From Nansenia antarctica (Eukaryota; Chordata; Actinopteri; Argentiniformes; Microstomatidae): a DNA stretch of 64,000 bases. This document shows positions 48,401 to 60,400 of the stretch, piece after piece. A program made the position numbers and the translations under genes. The notes under the pieces are model-generated. The model had not been told where the DNA came from. It did no database searches and worked only from the letters and a program-made list of their open reading frames with translations. The stretch is taken from positions 30,297,085 to 30,361,084 of the forward strand of contig OZ022353.1 in NCBI GenBank assembly GCA_963989245.1, given 5' to 3'. Positions within the stretch are counted from its first letter, which is position 1. Every line of letters starts with the position of its first letter.

Positions 48401-51400
48401 ATTCATATTTCGTCGAGGGCTAGGGGTAAGGGGGAGGGCTAACTATTACTTCGTTTCGAGGGATTTCAGGACCAGACTAGCTTCGAAGGGCTAACGGTAC
48501 GCTACCCCTTGATACCAGGATGCATTGCGAATCATCTACAGAAATCTTATGTCGCTCTATTCAATGCGGAAATGTCATTTTAATTCTCTGTAATTACTTA
48601 TTAATAAAGATTTGAAAAATTATGATAACCATCTTATTGTCTTAGTTTAATGTCATTACAATGCATTATAGACCTTTTATTTATAACAAGCTTAACCCAA
48701 AAATCGCTTTTATGTCGGTGCTGTGTCTAACGTTACAGTAACGCAACGCTGCATGACAGTCGAGCATTTCAGAGATGTACAGTCATAAATCAATTATTAC
48801 CTGTGGCGTTTGACAGCGGATGATGGTACACATATGTAAAGTTATCTATCAAACGTTCGTCTGACTTGTACATGATGCGCATTTTGACCTATTTCCACCC
48901 GCAATCTAATCCGAGCAGTTGTTATTAGGTAATATTATTAATGGGTTGTATCATTAATTTCAATGCATTATAGACCTTTTCTTTATAACAAGCACAACAA
49001 CAAAACGTTATCATGCCGATGTGCTGTGTGCTGTGTGTCTAACGTTACAAGCTGATTTGTGCATGACAGCCGCGCATTGACATATTTCCATGTCTAATGG
49101 CATATGACACGCGAAATGTAACTACAGTTAAGGATACGCGTAAAGGATGATGATCTATCACCGTTCGACTCTACTGAGAAATGTTTCCGCTTATTTGTCA
49201 TCTCTCCTTCACGGGCAAATGTGGCCGCGTCCCCAAGAGATCCTCTTTCTACGTTTTTGACCACCACTATGATGGATTGATTTTTGGATTCTAGACGACG
49301 AATTGTTCTGAGAAAGGCGCTTGGTAACGTGATTTTTGGACAACGCTTTATGACTACTGATGGACTGGTTGTTTTGGTTGGAGTCATTCATTGTCATTAA
49401 ATTCATTGTCATTATTGCGATGTCCACAAAAAAGACATCGCTGACGGAAGAGACTAAAAAAGGAACGTCTAAACACTACAGTGTGTTGATAACAAATGAA
49501 AATAGATGCTTATAGCACACGCAACAGAAATAAACACAGCTGAACAAGGCATTGCGAGATGTGAGAATTCGCCGGCAACACAACGCGTCACCCGTACCAC
49601 GTGATGACGTAGGCGCCGTGAAGGGCTGTCCCAATTCATAGGGCTTAGATTTCAAGGGGTAGGGCTTGTGACGTATTCGAAGGCCTTGCCTTCGAATCGA
49701 GTGACACTCGAAAACGAGCCATAGGGGTAGAAAAGAGAATCGGGATTGGGCCTGTCGCCCCCACACGCGCGAAGCGGCGCGCTTGCAAAACAGTTTTGTG
49801 ATTGGTCCGAATTTAGCGGGAAATTTGGATTTCAGGATATCCCTCTCCTCTCCCTCTCTTTTCAACGGTCCCTTGAAAAGAGACATCAACTCACTCACGC
49901 GGCCAGTCTGATAGCAGCCTCGCAGTCTTGCTGCAGCGGACCGCTAACGTCCAATCACAACAATGATTTTGTACAGTTCAGTATAATATTTGTAGATAAG
50001 TTTTCGTTTAAAATAATATTCACTCTGTCTTTTAGTTTCACACTCAAAAATCCCTCAAACGGTTCACTCTGTCTCAGTCAGTCTCTCCCATGAGTCGCAC
50101 CCTCTCAGGTCCACCCGCTCAGTAAAAACTTATAGCAAAAAAAAGAAACAAGTTTGTAAATACATAAATAGTTAGTTTGTTAACCTGGTCAGCCTTTTTC
50201 TATTCATTTAGCCTTTCAGAATGGCATATTATGCAAATAAGTTGATTACTTCATCTAGCTACTTCTAGCTACTTTTGGGAGAGCCAACAGCTACTTCCAT
50301 TACAGATTGAGTTGGCAACACTGCATCAGCGACGACTGTGGGTTATTGCATTTACTGCTGTTCTCTGGTTCATCTTCTTATAGCAGTGCTCAGTATAGAG
50401 TATTTAAAATGAACATTCGTAATGTATGTCTCTGATGTTCATGGTCAACTAAATCAGGCTATTTTGTGAAACAAATAATGTTCCCGCAAATGGGTTAACC
50501 GAGCAGCCTCGCACCTAACGCTAGCTTCGAACTATTCATGGAATAAATGTTGGTAAATGTCATAAACGACACAGTATTGGCATAAGTACCCTTTGACATA
50601 AAATGTCAAAAATGTGAATGGAAGTCATATTTAAATATTTTCTGAGGAGGTGGGATAGCACTGTGGGTCTTATACATAGATCCAGTGTTGCAAAAACCAT
50701 GCATCTAGGCTAACATTGTAATTCAGTGCATTACTGTTTCACTCTGCTTCATGTTAAAGGAGAGATGATAGACTATTAAACTCACCAATGGTAACTGTTG
50801 TCTCATTACTTCCAAAACTGCATGCATCGCCGTAGGTGAAAGCAGTGCACTGGGAAATTGTTGTGGAAGACGATTGTGTGACTGCTGCAGAAGTTGAGTG
50901 TGGGGTTTGAGTTGTTTTTCCACTTAAATGTATTGAAGTGGTTTTTGGAGTGGTGGTGACTGCAGGTTTGTTTGACTCAGTGGTTAATGAAGAGGCTGAG
51001 GTTGGCATGGAGGTAGAATGAGTAAATATTGTTGATGGTTGTCTCTCTTTTGTTGAGAACTCAGTTTGCTGAGTTTGTGTAGTGTTCAGTGTTGCACTGG
51101 TTTCTGGGGAATGCTGTGTTGAAGTTGTAATTCTATTCGAGGATGTGATGTCTTTCGTGGAAGAGGACGTTTCTGATTCACTTGTCGATTTGAGGTTTTC
51201 AGTTGTGAATGAGGTTGATTGATTCTCTCCCTTGGTAGTCTCCATTGATGTAAGAATTGAGGTGCTTTGGGATGGAGTTGTTGTGATTCTTTCCTGAATA
51301 GTGGTAGTACCAGATACAGGGGTTGTTGAAAAGGTCTCAAGAGTACTAAAAGACAACTCTGATTTTGTCACATTACTTGTTGGGGAAATGGTTGTTGAAG

Positions 51401-54400
51401 AGGATGTTTCTGTTTCACTTGTCGATTTGGGGTTTTCAGTTGTGAATTCGGTAGATTGATTCTCTCCCTTGGTAGTCTCTATTGATGTAAGAATAGAGGT
51501 GCTTTGGGATGGAGTTGTTTTGATTCTTTCCTGAATAGTGGTAGCACCAGATACAGGGGTTGTTGAAAAAGTCTCAAGAGTGCTGAAAGACACCTCCGAT
51601 GTTGTCACATTAATTGTTGGGGAAATGGTTGTTGAAGAGGATGTTTCTGATTCACTTGTCGATTTTGGGTTTTCAGTTGTGAACAAGGTTGATTGATTCT
51701 CTCCCTTGGTAGTCTCCATTGATGTAAGAATTGAGGTGCTTTGGGTTGGAGTTGTGATTCTTTCCTGAATAGTGGTAGCACCAGATACAGGGGTTGTTGA
51801 AAAGGTCTCAAGAGTACTAAAAGACACCTCAGATTTTGTCACATTACTTGGATGGGAAATAGTTGTGGAAGAGGACGTTTCTGATTCACTTGTCGATTTG
51901 AGGTTTTCAGTTGTGAATGGGGTTGATTGATTCTCTCCCTTGGTAGTCTCCATTGATGTAAGAATTGAGGTGCTTTGGGTTGGAGTTGTTGTGATTCTTT
52001 CCTGTATAGTGGTACCACCAGATACCGCTGTTGTTGAAAAGGTCTCAAGAGTGCTAAAAGACACTTCTGATTTTGTCACATTAATTGTAGGGGAAATGGT
52101 TGTCGAAGAGGACGCTTCTGATTCACTTGTCGATTTGGTGTTTTCTGTTGTGAATGAGGTTGATTGATTCTCTCCCTTGGTAGTCTCCATTGATGTTAGA
52201 ATTGAGGTGCTTTGGGATGGAGTTGTTGTGATTTTTTCCTCAATAGTAGTAGCACCAGATACAGGGGTTGGTGAAAAAGTCTCAAGAGTACTAAAAGAGA
52301 ACTCTGATTTTGTCACATTACTTGTTGGGGAAATGGTTGTTGAAGAGGATGTTTCTGTTTCACTTGTCGATTTTGGATTTTCAGTTGTGAATTCGGTAGA
52401 TTGATTCTCTCCCTTGGTAGTCTCCATTGATGTAAGAATTGAGGTGCTTTGGGATGGAGTTGTTTTGATTCTTTCCTGAATAGTGGTAGCACCAGATACA
52501 GGGGTTGTTGAAAAAGTCTCAAGAGTGCTGAAAGACACCTCCGATTTTGTCACATTAATTGTAGGGGAAATGGTTGTCGAAGAGGACGTTTCTGATTCAC
52601 TTGTCGATTTGTGGTTTTCAGTTGTGAACAAGGTTGATTGATTCTCTCCCTTGGTAGTCTCCATTGATGTGAGAATTGAGGTGCTTTGGGATGGAGTTGT
52701 TGTGATTCTTTCCTGAATAGTGGTAGCACCAGATACAGGGGTTGTTGAAAAGGTCTGAACAGTGCTTGAAGACACCTCCGATGTTGTCACATTACTTGTA
52801 GTGGAAATGGTTGTCGAAGAGGACGTTTCTGATTCACTTGTCGATTTGGAGTTTTCAGTTGTGAATGAGGTTGATTGATTCTCTGCCTTGGTAGTCTCCA
52901 TTGATGTAAGAATTGAGGTGCTTTGGGATGGAGTTGTTTTGATTCTTTCATGAATAGTGGTAGCACCAGATACCGGGGTTGTTGAAAAGGTCTGAACAGT
53001 GCTTGAAGACACCTCCGATGTTGTCACATTAATTGTAGGGGAAATGGTTGTCGAAGAGGACGTTTCTGATTCACTTGTCGTTTTGGGGTTTTCAGTTGTG
53101 AATGGGGTTGATTGATTCTCTCCCTTGGTAGTCTCCATTGATGTAAGAATTGAGGTGCTTTGAGATGGAGTTGTTTTGATTCTTTCCTCAATAGTAGTAG
53201 CACCAGATACAGGGGTTGGTGAAAAAGTCTCAAGAGTGCTGAAAGACACTTCTGATTTTGTCACATTAATTGTTGGGGAAATGGTTGTCGAAGAGGACGT
53301 TTCTGATTCACTTGTCGTTTTGGGGTTTTCAGTTGTGAATGGGGTTGATTGATTCTCTCCCTTGGTAGTCTCCATTGATGTAAGAATTGAGGTGCTTTGA
53401 GATGGAGTTGTTTTGATTCTTTCCTGAATAGTGGTACCACTAGATACAGCGGTTGTTGAAAAGGTCTGAACAGTGCTTGAAGACACCTCAGATGTTGTCA
53501 CATTACTTGTAGTGGAAATGGTTGTCGAAGAGGACGTTTCTGATTCACTTGTCGATTTGGAGTTTTCAGTTGTGAATGAGGTTGATTGATTCTCTGCCTT
53601 GGTAGTCTCCATTGATGTAAGAATTGAGGTGCTTTGGGATGGAGTTGTTGTGATTTTTTCCTCAATAGTAGTAGCACCAGATACAGGGGTTGTTGAAAAG
53701 GTCTGAACAGTGCTTGAAGACACCTCCGATGTTGTCACATTACTTGTAGTGGAAATGGTTGTCGAAGAGGACGTTTCTGATTCACTTGTCGTTTTGGGGT
53801 TTTCAGTTGTGAATGGAGTTGATTGATTCTCTCCCTTGGTAGTCTCCATTGATGTTAGAATTGAGGTGCTTTGAGATGGAGTTGTTGTGATTCTTTCCTG
53901 TATAGTGGTACCACCAGATACCGCTGTTGTTGAAAAGGTCTCAAGAGTGCTAAAAGACACTTCTGATTTTGTCACATTAATTGTAGGGGAAATGGTTGTC
54001 GAAGAGGACGCTTCTGATTCACTTGTCGATTTGGTGTTTTCTGTTGTGAATGAGGTTGATTGATTCTCTCCCTTGGTAGTCTCCATTGATGTTAGAATTG
54101 AGGTGCTTTGGGATGGAGTTGTTGTGATTTTTTCCTCAATAGTAGTAGCACCAGATACAGGGGTTGGTGAAAAAGTCTCAAGAGTACTAAAAGAGAACTC
54201 TGATTTTGTCACATTACTTGTTGGGGAAATGGTTGTTGAAGAGGATGTTTCTGTTTCACTTGTCGATTTGGGGTTTTCAGTTGTGACTGAGGTTGATTGA
54301 TTCTCTCCCTTGGTAGTCTCCATTGATATAAGAATTGAGGTGCTTTGGGTTGGAGTTGTGATTCTTTCCTGAATAGTGGTAGCACCAGATACAGCGGTTG

Positions 54401-57400
54401 TTGAAAAGGTCTGAACAGTGCTTGAAGACACCTCCGATATTGTCACATTTCTTGTAGTGGAAATGGTTGTGGAAGGGGATGTTTCTGATTCACTTGTCGA
54501 TTTGTGGTTTTCAGTTGTGAATGAGGTTGATTGATTCTCTCCCTTGGTAGTCTCCATTGATGTAAGAATTGAGGTGCTTTGGGATGGAGTTGTTGTGATT
54601 CTTTCCTGAATAGTGGTAGCACCAGATACAGGGGTTGTTGAAAAAGTCTCAAGAGTGCTGAAAGACACCTCCGATTTTGTCACATTAATTGTAGGGGAAA
54701 TGGTTGTCGAAGAGGACGTTTCTGATTCACTTGTCGATTTGTGGTTTTCAGTTGTGAACAAGGTTGATTGATTCTCTCCCTTGGTAGTCTCCATTGATGT
54801 GAGAATTGAGGTGCTTTGGGATGGAGTTGTTGTGATTCTTTCCTGAATAGTGGTAGCACCAGATACAGGGGTTGTTGAAAAGGTCTGAACAGTGCTTGAA
54901 GACACCTCCGATGTTGTCACATTACTTGTAGTGGAAATGGTTGTCAAAGAGGACGTTTCTGATTCACTTGTCGATTTGGAGTTTTCAGTTGTGAATGAGG
55001 TTGATTGATTCTCTGCCTTGGTAGTCTCCATTGATGTAAGAATTGAGGTGCTTTGGGATGGAGTTGTTTTGATTCTTTCATGAATAGTGGTAGCACCAGA
55101 TACCGGGGTTGTTGAAAAGGTCTGAACAGTGCTTGAAGACACCTCCGATGTTGTCACATTACTTGTAGTGGAAATGGTTGTCGAAGAGGACGTTTCTGAT
55201 TCACTTGTCGTTTTGGGGTTTTCTGTTGTGAATGGGGTTGATTGATTCTCTCCCTTGGTAGTCTCCATTGATGTTAGAATTGAGGTGCTTTGGGATGGAG
55301 TTGTTGTGATTTTTTCCTCAATAGTAGTAGCACCAGATACATGGGTTGGTGAAAAAGTCTCAAGAGTACTAAAAGAGAACTCTGATTTTGTCACATTACT
55401 TGTTGGGGAAATGGTTGTTGAAGAGGATGTTTCTGTTTCACTTGTCGATTTTGGATTTTCAGTTGTGAATTCGGTAGATTGATTCTCTCCCTTGGTAGTC
55501 TCCATTGATGTAAGAATTGAGGTGCTTTGGGATGGAGTTGTTTTGATTCTTTCCTGAATAGTGGTAGCACCAGATACAGGGGTTGTTGAAAAGGTCTGAA
55601 CAGTGCTTGAAGACACCTCCGATGTTGTCACATTACTTGTAGTGGAAATGGTTGTCGAAGAGGACGTTTCTGATTCACTTGTCGATTTGGAGTTTTCAGT
55701 TGTGAATGAGGTTGATTGATTCTCTGCCTTGGTAGTCTCCATTGATGTAAGAATTGAGGTGCTTTGGGATGGAGTTGTTTTGATTCTTTCATGAATAGTG
55801 GTAGCACCAGATACAGGGGTTGTTGAAAAGGTCTGAACAGTGCTTGAAGACACCTCCGATGTTGTCACATTACTTGTAGTGGAAATGGTTGTCGAAGAGG
55901 ACGTTTCTGATTCACTTGTCGTTTTGGGGTTTTCAGTTGTGAATGGGGTTGATTGATTCTCTCCCTTGGTAGTCTCCATTGATGTAAGAATTGAGGTGCT
56001 TTGAGATGGAGTTGTTGTGATTCTTTCCTGTATAGTGGTACCACCAGATACCGCTGTTGTTGAAAAGGTCTCAAGAGTGCTAAAAGACACTTCTGATTTT
56101 GTCACATTAATTGTAGGGGAAATGGTTGTCGAAGAGGACGCTTCTGATTCACTTGTCGATTTGGTGTTTTCTGTTGTGAATGAGGTTGATTGATTCTCTC
56201 CCTTGGTAGTCTCCATTGATGTTAGAATTGAGGTGCTTTGGGATGGAGTTGTTGTGATTTTTTCCTCAATAGTAGTAGCACCAGATACAGGGGTTGGTGA
56301 AAAAGTCTCAAGAGTGCTGAAAGACACTTCTGATTTTGTCACATTAATTGTTGGGGAAATGGTTGTCGAAGAGGACGTTTCTGATTCACTTGTCGTTTTG
56401 GGGTTTTCAGTTGTGAATGGGGTTGATTGATTCTCTCCCTTGGTAGTCTCCATTGATGTAAGAATTGAGGTGCTTTGGGATGGAGTTGTTTTGATTCTTT
56501 CATGAATAGTGGTAGCACCAGATACCGGGGTTGTTGAAAAGGTCTGAACAGTGCTTGAAGACACCTCCGATGTTGTCACATTACTTGTCGGGGAAATGGT
56601 TGTCGAAGAGGACGTTTCTGATTCACTTGTCAATTTGGTGTTTTCAGTTGTGAATGGGGTTGATTGATTCTCTCCCTTGGTAGTCTCCATTGATGTGAGA
56701 ATTGAGGTGCTTTGGGATGGAGTTGTTGTGATTCTTTCCTGTATAGTGGTACCACCAGATACCGCTGTTGTTGAAAAGGTCTCAAGAGCGCTAAAAGACA
56801 CTTCTGATTTTGTCACATTAATTGTAGGGGAAATGGTTGTCGAAGAGGACGCTTCTGATTCACTTGTCGATTTGGTGTTTTCAGTTGTGAATGAGGTTGA
56901 TTGATTCTCTCCCTTGGTAGTCTCCATTGATGTTAGAATTGAGGTGCTTTGGGATGGAGTTGTTGTGATTTTTTCCTCAATAGTAGTAGTACCAGATACA
57001 GGGGTTGTTGAAAAAGTCTCAAGAGTGCTGAAAGACAACTCCGATGTTGTCACATTACTTGTAGGGGAAATGGTTGTCGAAGAGGACGCTTCTGATTCAC
57101 TTGTCGATTTGGTGTTTTCAGTTGTGAATGGGGTTGATTGATTCTCTCCCTTGGTAGTCTCCATTGATGTAAGAATTGAGGTGCTTTGAGATGGAGTTGT
57201 TTTGATTCTTTCCTGAATAGTGGTACCACTAGATACAGCGGTTGTTGAAATGGTCTGAACAGTGCTTGAAGACACCTCCGATGTTGTCACATTACTTGTA
57301 GTGGAAATGGTTGTCGAAGAGGACGATTCTGATTCACTTGTCGATTTGGAGTTTTCAGTTGTGAATGAGGTTGATTGATTCTCTCCCTTGGTAGTCTCCA

Positions 57401-60400
57401 TTGATGTAAGAATTGAGGTGCTTTGGGATGGAGTTGTTGTGATTTTTTCCTCAATAGTAGTAGCACCAGATACAGGGGTTGTTGAAAAGGTCTGAACAGT
57501 GCTGAAAGACACCTCTGATTTTGTCACATTTATTGTTGGGGAAATGGTTGTCGAAGAGGACGTTTCTGATTCACTTGTTGATTTGAGGTTTTCAGTTGTG
57601 AATGGGGTTGATTTATTCTCTCCCTTGGTAGTCTCCATTGATATAAGTATTGAGGTGCTTTCGGTTGGAGTTGTGATTCTTTCCTGAATAGTGGTATTAC
57701 CAGATACAGGGGTTGTTGAAAAGGTCTCAAGAGTGCTAAAAGACACCTCCGATTTTGTCACATTAATTGTAGGGGAAATGGTTGTGGATTCATACAGACA
57801 AATCGGCCCTGTCCGATTGTTGAAGCATAATCCTTGTCCATTACAGTAGTCAGGGTTACTAAAACAAGGTCCTACACAAATCCAACTTCCATTTGAGACC
57901 ACAAGAGTGTAGTTGGCAAAACCCTTCAGTGTGCAGTTCACATATGGCTCCAGATCTGTGATATCTGTTGAAGAAGAGAGCTTAATCAAATGAGTTCTGG
58001 TGTATTTTTCTTACAGTCCCATAATAACTTTTACTTAAAAAATAAAATAAATAATAAATATTATTGGGGGTAGGGGGGGGGGGGGGGGTGGAAAGAAAAT
58101 GTATTAAATAAATTATAACGGTAATAAAACCAATGTTTTGTTGATTCCATGTACTTGATACATTCTAACAAATAATAGAAAGTAACAATTGTTACTGAAA
58201 GGTTACCACATCCAGTGTTTTTAACCATTACACATTACTCACTCATTATTGCAGTCGATTGTAAGGTGACTTTGGACAGCTGTACACCCACATTGTCCAA
58301 GGCTTGACTGATATTCTCAAGGTTATTTGTGTCGTTCAAGATATCCGTTAACGTAGGTTCCAGTTCATTGTTGAGAAAATTAATTTGTGATGCGTTGTTG
58401 GGATAGTTGTATTGAGCAACTGTCTCTGCAACAATACTTCCTTGTCTGGAAAAACAGAAATAAAACAGAAATGTAGATGAGCAGTTGATGGATTAGATAG
58501 AAACATACCTGATTTGGTAGATACTTTAAATATGTTTACACAAACTGCAGTGCAATCAAGGTCTGTAAGTGTTGAATAGGTGGTAACCAACCTTAAATGT
58601 ATGACTTGTACATCTTTGAAATTTTGTGGATCTGCTTTCTTGCAGAGAACACTAAGCTGAAAAGAGAGAAGAAAAAGAATACTACTTTGGTGAAGTAAAC
58701 TCAAGAGTTATACAACATCAAACATGTCGAAATGTATGTCAAAAATGTATTGCATAATGATGGAGTACTGTACCTCTTTAATCAACGGATCGATTAACAT
58801 GAGTGACTGGGTGGAGGTTAGATTGTCATAGGCAGGCTCAAAATCACTCAAAATTCTCATAGAGATATTTACTTTCCTGGTTGGGACTTCCGTACTATCT
58901 GCAATGACATGTACAGTTTGGTTTGTATGTTAATAGAAGGCAGTATATAAAGTCATTACATTTATTTTGTGGTAGGGCCAAAACCCTTCTCTTCAGGCTA
59001 TATCTTGACTGTCTCTCCTAAAGACCTCTTCACCCCCAACTACCCCTCGGTACAGTTCCTCTACTGTTAAACAAATTAAATAATAATACTTTTTAAAAAT
59101 GATATATATATACTGTATATATATATATATATATATATATACAGTATATATATAAAGTAATCCTTCCTTTACTAGCATTATGACTGCCGATGGCCCCTGA
59201 TCCTAGCATTGATACTTTTTCTTAAGATGACTGATGTATAGATGATTCATTAACTTCAGACAAATGGAAGTCGCTTTTGACTTAAAATGTAACATTTTTA
59301 AATGGAAGTCATATTTTAGTATTTTCTGAGGCAGTGGGAAAGCACTGTGGGTCTTATACATAGATCCAGTGTTGCAAAAACCACCATGCATCTAGGCTAA
59401 CATTGTTGACTGTGTTTCATCAGTGCATTATTGTTTCACTCTGCTTTAAGTCTCATTGTTTTAAACAGGAGAGATGATAGACTATTAAACTCACCAATGG
59501 TAACTGTTGCCTCATTACTTCCGAAACTGCATGCATCTCCGTAGGTGAAATCAGTGCACTGGGAAATTGTTGTGGATGATGATTGTGTGACTGCTGAAGA
59601 AGGTGAGTATGGGGTTTGAACAGTGTTTTCAGTTGTTTCTCCACTTAAATGTATTGAAGTGGTTTTTGGAGTGGTGGTGACTGCAGGTTTGGTTGACTCA
59701 GTGGTTAATGAAGAGGCTGAGGTTGGCATGGAGGTAGAAGGAGTAAATATTGTTGATGGTTGTCTCTCTTTTGTTGAGAACTCAGTTTCCTGAGTTTGTG
59801 TAGTGTTCAGTGTTGCACTTGTTTCTGGGGAATGCTGAGTTGGATATGTAATTCCATTCGAGGATGTGATGTCTTTCGTGGAAGAGGACGTTTCTGATTC
59901 ACTTGTCGATTTGATGTTTTCAGTTGTGAATGGGGTTGATTGATTCTCTCCCTTGGTAGTCTCCATTGATGTAAGAATTGAGGTGCTTTGGGATGGAGTT
60001 GTTTTGATTCTTTCCTGAATAGTGGTAGCACCAGATATCGGGGTTGTTGAAAAGGTCTGAACAGTGCTTGAAGACACCTCCGATGTTGTCACATTACTTG
60101 TAGGGGAAATGGTTCTGGAAGAGGACGATTCTGATTCACTTGTCGATTTGGAGTTTTCAGTTGTGAATGAGGTTGATTGATTCTCTCCCTTGGTAGTCTC
60201 CATTGATGTTAGAATCGAGGTGCTTTGGGATGGAGTTGTTGTGGTTTTTTCCTCAATAGTAGTAGCACCAGATACAGGTGTTGTTGAAAAAGTCTCAAGA
60301 GTGCTGAAAGACACCTCTGATTTTGTCACATTAATTGTTGGGGAAATGGTTGTCGAAGAGGACGTTTCTGATTCACTTGTCGTTTTGGGGTTTTCAGTTG

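Noticed and set aside
50754..57989. Taking the long minus-strand frame as a single-exon gene starting MIKLSSS
   Set aside because: The first codons are intron; an acceptor at 57965 and upstream SEA exons in phase show it is an internal exon.
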